A stretch of 19,722 nucleotides of DNA from Coprinopsis marcescibilis (lineage: Eukaryota; Basidiomycota; Agaricomycetes; Agaricales; Psathyrellaceae): positions 1 to 19,722 of the forward strand of contig ML210466.1 in assembly GCA_004369085.1 (NCBI GenBank), written 5' to 3'. The position numbers and the translations under genes are program-made. The notes beneath the pieces were generated by a model that saw nothing but the letters and a program-made list of their open reading frames with translations, had not been told where the DNA came from and searched no databases. This document shows positions 10,741 to 19,722 of the stretch, piece after piece (within the stretch, counting starts at the first letter, position 1; every line of letters begins with the position of its first letter).

Positions 10741-12984
10741 CTAAATTAAAAGAGCCTGGTTGCACGTCCAATTGGCCTGTTTAACATTGCGGTCAGCACA
10801 GGTCAATAGTCTTTGGCAAACTCACGTCGTTGACGCCTCGAAGCTAATAAAGAGGCAAAACGTAACGACGTAACCACTTACATTTCTGACTTCAGGTTTT
10901 CCAACATGCCCGTATGGAGGAAGTCCTCCGAGACATTCAGCGACAGTTAGAAATTTGTAGCCAGCTGCTTTCAGCTTCCGGATGGCGTATGGGAGTGTCT
11001 CGTAGCTGTGTGTCGTTTAATATCGGGAAGGTGTGGTCACCACGAGTTGGTGGAGCCAGGCATTGAATGTGATGTGATTGCGACGTCCGAATTCATGATG
11101 ATAGATAGTCGTGGGATCAGATGTAGTGTCCAGCAGAATCAGAATCCCAGAAGACAACCAGAAAAGAATACCCACCTACGTCAGAAAAACGTAAGTACAG
11201 GAAACATGGAAAATGCAACGCACACGCTGGTATCTGATGGTCGTCCCAGCATGGTTGCGGTTGGTACGATCGAGAAAATGCACACGTTGGGTGAAAGCAA
11301 TTAAACGGATGGTTAGGTTCGTAGATTACACGTTAGTGCATCAAGACGAGCAAGAATTGCATAAAACATACTGTGAACTTCATGCTGCAGCGAGAGGATT
11401 GTACTCGGCCGCCTTGCTATCGCTTCATCGTACAAGGCCTTCTGACGCACCACGGTCGCACTTTTGCCATCTTCGGAGCTGAGATTTGTTTAGCGATCGG
11501 GAAAGTTGCGTTGGAAAAAAGAGGAGGGGTCAGGAGAATGCGTGGAAGAAGGAAAGAAGAAAAGAAGAAAAGAAGACCCTCGGAAGCTCGCATGCGAAAC
11601 GAGATAAGAATAGACTTGATATTAATATGTGCGATGTGAATGGACGAGGGTCTGCGCATGGACCGGTTGCAATCCCGGATTGTGATCCCAGAAAATGCTG
11701 GGGCGTGCGCGAGGAGGGGAGGCGTTCATGCCTCTGAAACACTGTAACACGTGAAGTAAAGTCACTCACTCAAAGTCCCAGTTCACGATCGATTGATTTC
11801 TCATGCTCGCAGCTTCGAGTAGCGTGGGGTTATACTCTCCATAGGCTAAGATCAACATGGTCGTGTAAGTCCTCTTGCGCTACGTCGGCTGAACGTACGT
11901 GGTCGCATGAAGGCAGGACTGACACCCAGAATACGAAGGAGAGCCTCTGTAGAAGAGTCAGTAAGTCATGTCACAGTAAAGGAAGATGAGTGATGCACAC
12001 GTACGCTCTACCCTCCACATCTCGTCGTGCACTATTAGTACGTAATAATCAGGCTTGCACAGTGGTACGACAGCGAAAGATTAATGAAGGATTTTCGCTG
12101 CATTCGGTAATATCGGAGGGAGAGAAGAAGGTATTGGTAAACCGTAAAACTCGGGCGATGTATGCGGTGAGCGGTCTGAGAGAAGGCCCAGAATTAAAAT
12201 TGTGGACTATAACGCACTTTTATCCCATGTTAAATTCGTCATCCTCTTATGTCCCCAGGTATGCGAGGCGATCTGGTGGCCACTATGGTATGCGAGGTTG
12301 ATGGAGTCCGTAAGGGATGGGTTGTAGATGCAAGCCCAATTGTTTCCGTCTGCGCCAGATATCCAATCGTGGTATCGCGGGATAGTAGTTAAGGGAAGTC
12401 AAGGCCGTCAGGTTGAGCAGAGGATGAACCAAAGAGGTCGGGACGCACTGAAAAAAAAAGTTCCTTTAACGCTCTCGCGGTTGAGGAGCGTAACAAGATC
12501 GTTACTATATGTACCATTGATGTGAGTTGGGAATAAGGAAAGGCAGAGCAGGGAGTGGCGTACAGGTAGACGTAAGGACCATCATCCTGTAAACGGCACG
12601 CGATACAACGCGGAATTTGGATCCCAAAGCCAGAGGAATGTGCGATTGAGAAGAGATTCCAGTATGATATACCGTGAAAGGGGAGGCCGACGAGTGCGAG
12701 ATGGGTTCAGTAGTAACAGAGGGGGTCACAATCAGGCGGATGGAGAACGTGGCATGTGAGAGGCGTGGAAGCGAGGACAAATGTCAGTCCGAGAAGCGAG
12801 AAATCTTGTAGTATGCAATATGAGGGCTTACGAAAGTTAGAGCAACACTGTTGGGCACCGTACACTTTCCATAGACACGAGCAGGGGAGCGTGCAGCGAG
12901 CTGCATTGTCCCACGTGCGATGTCGAGAGAGCCAGCAAGAATAGTGGCCACGAAAGTAACAAAAACGGATGGCCGCATGATCAT
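10741..12984 (-). CDS. Secreted chitin/polysaccharide deacetylase, CE4 family, copy CDA2; possibly decaying
   Basis: Paralogue of CDA1. Exons (minus strand): 12984-12832, 12586-12564, 12504-12449, 12349-12218, 12031-12005, 11946-11899, 11845-11770, 11478-11372, 11015-10882 (by homology), 10776-10741; 263 aa if intact. Exons 2-9 match CDA1 in length exactly. A signal peptide starts MIMRPSVF. NodB motifs are complete: TFDDGP (D52/D53), SHTWGH (H107/H111), RPPYG (R145), NWDFD (D170), LSLQHEVH (H204); the end is NWTC plus seven residues. The problem is exon 9: the homologous acceptor position (11016-11017) reads AA. The nearest real AG (11006-11007) shifts the frame and meets TGA within about a dozen codons. 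An alternative donor at 11331 with that acceptor would keep the frame but insert about 13 residues. Several introns are much longer than in CDA1 (245, 186, 291 and about 356 nt). It could be a functional gene with unusual splicing or a young pseudogene. Confidence 0.8.
11544..11576. repeat. Polypurine tract in CDA2 intron 7
   Basis: An uninterrupted 33-nt run of A and G on the plus strand (GAAGAA, GAAAG type). It lies inside the 291-nt intron whose CDA1 counterpart is 80 nt. On the coding strand it is a polypyrimidine run far from the acceptor, so it is probably simple-repeat expansion and not a splicing signal. Confidence 0.6.
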
Positions 12985-13341
12985 CCCTTTTCTCGAGCTG
13001 GGGAAATGGGATGAACAGACTGCGATGCGGGAGAGGGGCAGCAGAGTAAAGAGGGGAGAGGGTAAGAATACAGGACTTACCGGAAGCAACACTTAATAGC
13101 AATATGAGACGAATCCCATCATTCGGATTATCCTCTCTGATTCCCACCCGTAGGGGTATCCTGTTCCGTTCACGGCGATGATAAATTCGATCTGGAACCA
13201 TGTTATAGGAGAATCGTGTGGTCGATATGGTCGCAGTGGGAAGCACTTGACGAGGGTTCTTCAGCCCCATGTGCTTGGTAGCACCTGATGGATAGGAGTG
13301 ATTGTGGTTGAGGTCGACGAGAGTTAAGAGTTTTAGTGGGA
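12985..13341. other. CDA2 upstream region
   Basis: Presumed CDA2 promoter and leader. The CDA2 frame stays open upstream to an ATG at 13092, but that extension (MLLPVSPVF) would displace the signal peptide, so I leave it as leader. No TATA box is clear. Confidence 0.4.
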
Positions 13342-13381
13342 TAAGTAGCTTCTAGTAGGGGTAAGTAGCTTCTAGTAGGGG
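13342..13381 (+). repeat. Perfect 20-nt tandem duplication, two copies
   Basis: The unit TAAGTAGCTTCTAGTAGGGG occurs at 13342-13361 and again at 13362-13381 without a mismatch. TAA then starts a third copy that breaks off. It lies outside any supported gene, about 360 nt upstream of the CDA2 start. Confidence 0.9.
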
Positions 13382-13499
13382 TAACGCTCGAAACAATGGC
13401 GAGATGCTACAAGGACCGCAAATATCAAAAGGCTGCGATCTCGGAGGTCAATAAAGGCCACTTTCAAATACCTTGGGGGATTCGAGTAACGTAGAAGTC

Positions 13500-14335
13500 A
13501 AAATGAAATGCGACCATGCAGCATGCCTCCCACTAAGGATAGTTTAAGGACTGGCGGATGCCGGGGCCCGGCACGTTCGGTATAGGCCTCCTTACGCCCA
13601 ACGGTCAAGGTGAGCAACTTCAAGTGCCCGGTATACGCTAACTTGATTTGAAATGGCATATTCAAGTAACCGCTCCGTGTCTCTGGTGGAAAGTCAATCA
13701 TCGATTCAGTTTTGAAGTGGACGGTGCGACCTCGAGCTGATGTATCCCGCTCTGGCTTTGCCAAGTGCAGCTCTATCGGAGTTGTTGACGGAGGCTATTG
13801 TAATCGTTAGGTCGACATCCATTACGTGCGAGCGATAGAATGCATCACCTTGATCCACTGTAGCTGAGGAGGTAATCTTTGGCCCATCTTCTCCTTCATT
13901 CCCAACGGATACCTTTGCTTCATGGGTCATATCTCCGCATTTTTGGTACACTATTTGAAGAAGCTATCGTTGGTCTCCGAGGATTCAAATGGTACTTATA
14001 GAAATTGATAGCCCCGCGCCCACTGGAGGCTTCCTGTCCTTGGTATATGGCGGAACTCGGGCGGTGGTGATAGCGATCGTGTAATGAGCAAGATTTAAAG
14101 CTGATTTAAGGACGCCAGCCTTCAGATTCAAGATATGGCAACAAGAGCAAACACAGTTTCACAAAACACATGTGACGTTGCGCGCGTTAATTATGGGAAC
14201 GAGGAGATGAGTTTCGAAATACTCACTGAGAAAAAACTGAGCTTGACATTGTCCCATGCAAAGGGAATCTGGCCAGTGATTGTCGGTTTTCGTGGAATCA
14301 AGCCTGGGGCGAGTACACCTTGGAATGGTCAGGTC
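13500..14335 (-). other. Coding-looking fragments, possible degraded gene
   Basis: Several minus-strand segments look like protein but do not join in one frame. At 14225-14325 one reads APGLIPRKPTITG and FAWDNVKLSFFS and ends at an exact GTGAGT. At 13990-14100 one reads HYTIAITTARVPPYTK and LSISIS, then a stop. At 13710-13960 one reads VSVGNEGEDGPKI and VDLTITIASVNNSDRA. At 13500-13765, in another frame, one reads MIDFPPETRSGYLN and HLKLLTLTVG. The alternating hydrophobic residues suggest beta-strands. I do not recognise a family. Stops and frame changes point to a decayed gene or one with introns I could not place. Confidence 0.3.
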
Positions 14336-14388
14336 GACAGCTCGGACTCGGCGAAAACCTGACAGAAAAAAGAAATTGGGTTGTCGCT

Positions 14389-14406
14389 GAATTATAATTA
14401 TAATTC
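14389..14406. repeat. 18-nt perfect AT-rich palindrome
   Basis: GAATTATAATTATAATTC equals its own reverse complement. It lies in gene-poor DNA with no visible target-site duplication or element end around it. Confidence 0.85.
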
Positions 14407-16556
14407 ATTCACTTTGCCTTGAGAGGATAATGGGCGAGCTGTGCCGACGACGATTCCCACGCTTGCAGTTGACCTGGTTCGATACTTATGGCACACCGAC
14501 TCACTCAGCAACCTTGTATTAATGATGCTGGACTACACACAATCAAAGCCCAAACCAACCAATCGCAGTGACCTCTGTTCCACTCTCAGGCAACCCATGG
14601 CCCGCACCCTGTCCCCTAAACGCCTACACGGGCAAGCTGACCAGCAGGTATATTTCAAGCTGGTGTAGTGGGTGTTGTAGGCGGTTCCAAAGTCGACGAC
14701 GAAGCTGGTGGGAGGGCAGTAACCGATGGCAAAGATGTAACTGGCGTTGAAGTAGGAGTAGTGGATCCAGGTTGGCATTGCGAGAACCCTTTCGTCACGG
14801 TTGGTCACTATCCAGACCAGCTGGAAGAACGAAGACTCACATAGGCTCACTACATTACATACGCCGGCTGTCACATTGAGTAGAGCCATTATACCCCAGG
14901 CCACCACCTAGAGAGAATATCATCATCAATATACAGGTCGACCAGGGCTATGTGAGACACGAACATTGTCCATACAGGGGTACTGCGCGAGCGGCCAAAG
15001 CGAGCGAAAGAAACCCGATTGTCTTCAATAGTGAAGGCATAGTTGCCGGTTTTGTGGTTGCATAAATCTACGTTTTATACCCCCTCCTTCACGCCGAGCT
15101 CGCTTCGAAAACGTTTATTTGTGTTTTATCCATGATTTTCGCGGATTTCGGAGTGTGCGATGTTATGGCCAGAGCGTTACCAGCGGAAGAGAGGACGCCC
15201 TTTATTCCGGCGCACTGAGATACGTCGATGATCAATACGAACTGTTCCAGACCAAGGCTTGAAGGTCATTCTCACCACATGAACTCCAGCCACGGCCTCC
15301 AGCCCTGTGACATCCTTCGTGCAAACTCGCTCGTTCCCAGAGTGGAATTGCTTAACCCCGCCATTGAGCCAGATGAGGTGTTGCTGAAGACTCGTGGCGG
15401 CCTCCCTTTCTTGGTACTCCATCGGTGGTGTCTCAGGTTGGGCGTCAGCTTTGGTGTGGCAGCATAAGATGAGGCGCTTCTACAGCATTGCTAAACAGAT
15501 TTTGGGCAGAATAGAGACACGAGGGGAGCAATGGTTTCCGGTCAAGTTGGGATTGTTCGTGTCACCGTCATGTCCCTGGGAACTTCTCACGTTGGCGGGC
15601 CGACGGTAATTTCAGGCTTTCATTTGTTTTCGTCTGTCTTCGTCGGTTGATGAACTATCATTACTTTCTCCACCATGACGGCTACGCTCTATACTCTCCT
15701 GAACCTTCTCGAAAGTGGTGGAAATGCATCGCCATCCTGATAAACGGTTTATACGCCTATCCGGGACTCTACACGGACCCTTTTATCTCGCCTTCTCGAC
15801 ATTGGTGCACCGCTAGCGTGGGCTGTCCTCGGAACACAGAATCGCTCGCTTTCTATATCAGACCTTCCTTGGTCCGGTGGCTTCTTCTCTCGCGTGTGGT
15901 CGCTTCCGTTCTAAATGCTTTGCAATGGAGCTACTTCCACGTGTGATGATTTTCGAAGGCGCTTGACATTTCTATTCGAGGTGCTTCTCCTGCCCCACTC
16001 TCCAGTTTTTCCATAACTTCGGAATGATAATGCGTTCTGATTGGACCTTGCAATAGTTTGTTCTGCCATGAGAGCTTTGACTACTGCCCCATATGTTCAC
16101 CCGCGGTGCCGCTTCGACGCTGGAAGGGCTATTATATCATCCGGCGGAAAAGTCTCGCAAATCCATAGAGTGTGGGGCGAAATAAAAAGTTGGGAAGATA
16201 TTGAACGCCTCACCACATCGAACACTCTGAAAGAGTGCGGTGTGACCGTCGTTTTCAATTCTATAGGAACATTCACAACTACCCCAGCTTTCTTGGAGGT
16301 CACGCCCGCCAATCTGACTCGAAGAAGTTCCTCAAAGAAGCAAGCGGCGAGTTTATCCTATTCCTCGGAAAATAGCGAACAGTACTGTATAGGTTGGGCA
16401 AATTACGGATCCACAATGGTGTACGTCACGAACCCGTCGCTCTGCCCAATTCTCGCAAGAATACAGAAGGTTCCCCGCGTGCTTATTGATGCAGTATCAT
16501 CTGGGGAGATGCGACAATTCAGCGGGATCTCTGGGCTTCAGGTCACAGCCCCTCAC
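14407..16556. other. Gene-poor region with scattered open frames
   Basis: No gene is supported over about 2.1 kb. On the minus strand, 15276-15479 is open, looks protein-like (for example HLIWLNGGVKQFHSG) and ends at GTGAGA, but no partner exon was found. The minus frame at 14533-14907 contains a possible intron (GTATGT to CCAG) but nothing recognisable. The plus frames at 15647-15946 and 16041-16625 have no recognisable sequence, and the latter runs across the promoter of the next gene. Confidence 0.4.
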
Positions 16557-16564
16557 TATTTATA
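16557..16564 (+). promoter_or_regulatory. TATA-like box of the DUF1996-CBM1 gene
   Basis: TATTTATA lies 58 nt upstream of the ATG at 16622. A pyrimidine-rich stretch (TTTCCTCGTCTCC) follows near 16588-16601, and CATCC lies just before the start. The spacing implies a short leader of roughly 20-30 nt. Confidence 0.55.
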
Positions 16565-16621
16565 CAGGGGTCCATTTCTTTTGAAAGGTTTCCTCGTCTC
16601 CATCGCGGTCATCCAACAGCC

Positions 16622-18463
16622 ATGAACTGGAAATCCCTGTTGACTTCTGTCGGCCTCGTTGCCACCGGCGCTCAAGCCCTCATCCGTTTCCCATGTGCCC
16701 AGTTGGTCACTGAGCGTCTCGACCCGTACGTCTTATCTTCTGTGTTAGAATTTTCCTCGTTCCGACCTTGTTCGATAGGTTGGTCACTCCCGGCCAAGTT
16801 TCCCCCCACGTCCACCAGGTCATTGGAGGAGTAAGTAAAGCACGGTCATTCTCGTACCTTGCGTTAATCAATCGACAACCACTTCCCTCGTCTTTAGAAT
16901 GGGTGAGTTTTCTTTCGCATTCGCGATCTTCCCTGTCCTGACATATGTCCCAGATTCAACATCACCATGCCCCTCACAGGCGATCTCGCCAAGGAGGCCA
17001 CCTGCACGTCTTGCAAGTTCAAGGAAAACAGGTCCAACTACTGGACCGCGATCTTGTACTGGAAGCACAAGAACGGAACCTTCACCCGTGTATGTTGGAC
17101 ATACCGCTCCTCCAGCTCTCTGCTCATGTTTATCGTTTATTCAGGTTCCTCAATTCCCCAACCACTTGACTGGTAGCCCCAACGGTGGTATGACTGTTTA
17201 CTACATCCAGCCCACCAACCGTCAACGCAAGGTTCGGGAATTCCCCAAGGTATGTTCGCTCGATCACGTGCAGATTTCCGCACATGAACAACGCCGCTCT
17301 AGGGCTTCCGCATGATCACTGGTAACCCCATGCTCCGTCAAAGGAAAGCTGTAGATGCCACCAGCCCCGAGGCTTACGCCTCCACCTTCCGATGCTGGGA
17401 AACCTCAGGCTTCACCGATGCCTCCAACGGCTCTCCCCCAGGTGCCGGCCGATACGATACCGTCGACCTCCCCAAGAAGCGATGCCCTGCTGGTATCCGT
17501 GCCAACCTGTTCTTCCCTGCGTACGTCGCGTTCGCCTTCATATCTAGCCCTTTCCAATGCTCATTAATATTACGATCTTAGCTGCTGGGATGGCAAGAAC
17601 ATCGACAGCCCCGACCACACGGTACGTAAGCCCACACCCCACAACTCGAATTGGGGCTCAATTTCCCATAGAGTCACATGGCCTTCTTCCAAGGTCGCGT
17701 TGATGCTGGTTCTGGTATTATTCTTATGGAGGGAACCTGCCCAACGACCCACCCCGTCCGCATGCCATTGCTCTTCTTCGAGACCGCCTGGGACACCAGA
17801 CCATTCAACAACGAATATCCCACCGACGGCTCTCAACCTTTGGTCCTTTCTCAAGGTGACCCGTACGTACTCTCACTCTCCTCATCTCGTCACGATATTC
17901 CTTCTCTCAACACTTCGTATACAGCACCGGGTTTGGACATCACGGAGACTACATGTTCGGTTGGGAGGAGGGTAAACTCCAGAGTGCGATGGACAACTGC
18001 TTCGATCTCCTCGGTCTCCCCGACAGCTGCAGACAGCTCGCTCAACAACCCGACGCTGACATGAACAAGTGTGTCCAACCCACTCGCATCAACGAGCGTG
18101 TTGAGGGTGTCAGTACGTCCTCCTTCCCCCGATCATCTCCTATGCCAAGGTAACTGATTTTCGCCTTTGACAGTCCTCCCCGAGCTCCCAGGTTGCAACC
18201 CCATCCAGAACGGACCTGGTCAAGCAACCATGATCCGTGACTGCAAAGCCCTCTCCACCACCGGCTTCGGCAACCCCGTCACCCCCGTGCCACCCATCAG
18301 CACCGTCGTCCCTCTCCCACCTACTCAACCCAGCCCACCCGTTGCTGGCCCAGCTCAGACCCGCTTCGGCCAGTGCGGTGGTCAAGGATGGTCCGGCCCC
18401 ACTCAGTGTGTCGCCCCCTATGCCTGCCAGGCCACCAACCAGTGGTACTCTCAGTGCTTGTAA
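16622..18463 (+). CDS. Secreted DUF1996 protein with C-terminal CBM1 cellulose-binding module
   Basis: Ten exons: 16622-16725, 16779-16830, 16898-16902, 16954-17089, 17145-17249, 17303-17520, 17582-17621, 17672-17862, 17925-18112, 18174-18463; 442 aa with every phase consistent. Exon 3 is only 5 nt. Residues 1-19 are a signal peptide ([10 protein letters not shown]...AQA). DUF1996 begins with the family's [20 protein letters not shown] signature (about 34-53), with conserved His, and continues through CTSCKF, PKGFRMITG, RCPAGIR, CWDGKN and GFGHHGDY. A Pro/Thr/Val-rich linker (TPVPP...PTQPSPP) leads to a complete CBM1 (408-442) with [11 protein letters not shown], its four Cys, and aromatic W419, Y428, W437 and Y438 available to stack on cellulose. 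DUF1996 has no activity I can assign with confidence; the CBM1 implies action on or anchoring to cellulose. Its neighbours are unrelated in strand and spacing. Confidence 0.93.
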
Positions 18464-19117
18464 GCGCGTGGCGTGGCGTAGTGGAGCGGTTGGGTGACTT
18501 ACGCTCAACGTTACCTCTCGTCAACGGTTTACTGTGGTGTAAAGTGTAGCTTGGTATTCCTCTTGCTGTAAATGTGTTCCGTGATTTCGTGTACGTTACC
18601 ACGTACGAATTAAATTCTCTTGCATCTCTATCTTTCTCTGAGAACAGTGGGATTGTGTTAATTAATATGAATCTGAATTTTAATAAAACATCACAGGCAA
18701 TATCATGGGCTCTTCGAATCGTTCACTATATTTGTCTTGACCATTTATAGGTGTGGGAGTCTAGACACTCTGCGCACGCTGAAATGTTGGAAAGTGCAAT
18801 CATACTTACCGGGGTCTGTGCTCTTCAGGAACGCCAGCGTCTAGTCAAGCCTCCAATAGCTCCAAACTGGGTAGCATCGAATGCATTGTAGCAATTGACC
18901 ACCATAACGACCAACGCTAGCACCACTATAGCTGTAGCTTCTTCCGTGATCGAACATTCCTTTATCAAACAACAGCTACTTGCGGGTGGTGGCATGTTTC
19001 TCACTATGATAACGAAATCGACATTCAACACCTTCGTAGCACAGCCATGACAAGTACATAAACAGAGTGCTGCTTTCTTTCCCACCCAACTGCCCTCTGC
19101 ACGAATCTCACACCGCA
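18464..19117. other. 3' flank of the DUF1996 gene and 5' flank of the next gene
   Basis: No gene is supported. The left part is the 3' untranslated region and terminator of the DUF1996 gene; the right part should hold the promoter of the gene starting at 19118. Open frames on the minus strand (18825-19169, 19025-19501) are shadows of that gene and its leader. Confidence 0.5.
18682..18687 (+). terminator. Candidate polyadenylation signal AATAAA
   Basis: AATAAA lies 219 nt after the TAA-type stop of the DUF1996 gene, in an AT-rich stretch (18655-18690). Fungal signals are degenerate, so use of this one is plausible but not certain. Confidence 0.4.
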
Positions 19118-19722
19118 ATGGACGAAGGGGTAAGCTCTCAGTAGAGGATTCAACTCCGTTGTCTGACACTGATATAGGTGCTTCGCTATGGACGAAATGT
19201 CCAGGACCAAGACACGGTTACAGATATGCTCGACGCCCTCAACGATGTCCAGACCTCGGCAAACTTTCGAATTCTCGAAGATGCGATAGCAACACTTTAT
19301 CGTTCCGTCACTGAGGAAACTAGCCCACCGTCCAGAGCAATGGCCAAATGTGCTTTGATAACGGCTCTGCTGACGCGTTTCGCCTGCAACGGTTGGATGC
19401 GAGACATGTACGACTGCTCTATCCACTTCAGCGGTGGTAATAATCAGGAAATGGAGTATATGGTACGCCGAAACCGCTCCACCGCAGAGTGTGACTGACA
19501 ATTCTTGCCAGTTTCTTCACTGGGTGGGAGAGAGATCATTTAACAAGCCCGCCTCTGTCCAGAGCGCCGTCAAATTGGTCGAACGGTTTCGAGCGTCTTT
19601 CAACGCCGGCGATATCTCCGAGGCCACAGAGCTCTCAAGGCTCGAGAATGACATTCAAGACGAACGGGCGCTTTCACGTTTCTTAATCGCGCTGGCAAAC
19701 ACATTCGTGATACGATATTTGC
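19118..19722 (+). CDS. 5' part of an unidentified helical protein, possibly TPR-like (runs off the right edge)
   Basis: Exons 19118-19129, 19178-19462 and 19512 to the edge, with introns of 48 and 49 nt. The first exon encodes only MDEG before a GTAAGC donor. The acceptor at 19177 and the phases make the joins consistent, and the unspliced frame meets a stop near 19498. The protein is predicted to be mainly helical and has no signal peptide. Two stretches, LEDAIATLYRSV followed by TALLTRFACNGWMRDM, and later AVKLVERFRASFNAGD with LIALANTFVIRYL, resemble the alternating helices of fungal TPR proteins (for example those carrying C-terminal CHAT domains). That assignment is weak, because the diagnostic C-terminal part is outside the window. 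Confidence 0.65.

Noticed and set aside
12451..12459. Run of nine A in CDA2 exon 3 as a possible frameshift
   Set aside because: The exon length is 56 nt, identical to CDA1, and the frame reads TFFF correctly, so the run length appears right.
12985..13092. N-terminal extension of CDA2 from an upstream ATG
   Set aside because: It would bury the signal peptide that begins MIMRPSVF and has no counterpart in CDA1.
14568..14750. Cys/Trp-rich plus-strand frame as a second CBM1-like module
   Set aside because: The Cys spacing does not match CBM1 and no enzyme or linker precedes it.
14533..14907. Minus-strand frame of 124 codons, partly hydrophobic, as a membrane protein
   Set aside because: No recognisable family, and an internal GTATGT to CCAG pair and frame loss make the model unsupported.
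16041..16625. Plus-strand frame of 194 codons ending at the DUF1996 start
   Set aside because: It covers the TATA box of the next gene and shows no domain or conserved motif.

Overview
This is a nuclear segment of a filamentous fungus, most likely a mushroom-forming basidiomycete (Agaricomycetes). The genes are dense in short GT-AG introns, mostly 39-90 nt. One has a 5-nt micro-exon. The gene families also fit: secreted CE4 deacetylases, a fungal NACHT-ankyrin protein, an SRPK-like kinase relative and a DUF1996 protein with a CBM1 cellulose-binding tail. The species cannot be named from the sequence. All spliced models below were assembled by hand from splice signals and reading-frame phase.

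Layout from left to right: (1) 513-1558 (+), a secreted protein with an acidic pro-like stretch followed by a very basic Lys/Ala-rich part and a His-rich tail. (2) 2006-3233 (-), an SRPK-like pseudokinase that lacks the catalytic Asp, the DFG Asp and most of the activation segment. (3) 4220-5710 (-), a complete 10-exon chitin/polysaccharide deacetylase (here CDA1). (4) 6843-10083 (-), an eight-exon NACHT-ankyrin (NLR-type) protein of about 970 aa. (5) 10741-12984 (-), a second 10-exon deacetylase (CDA2), clearly a paralogue of CDA1. Eight of its exons have the same length, but the introns are swollen and one expected splice acceptor reads AA instead of AG. (6) About 13.3-16.6 kb, a gene-poor stretch with several coding-looking minus-strand fragments that do not assemble into one frame, probably gene remains. 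(7) 16622-18463 (+), a secreted DUF1996 protein with a C-terminal CBM1. (8) 19118 to the right edge (+), the 5' part of a helical, possibly TPR-like protein.

Biologically the window mixes cell-wall and biomass functions (two deacetylases, DUF1996-CBM1), a presumed secreted small protein, and recognition or signalling proteins (NLR, pseudokinase). The most notable arrangement is an NLR-type gene sitting between two same-strand deacetylase paralogues, one of which looks to be decaying. I saw no tRNA, rRNA, CRISPR array or intact transposon.
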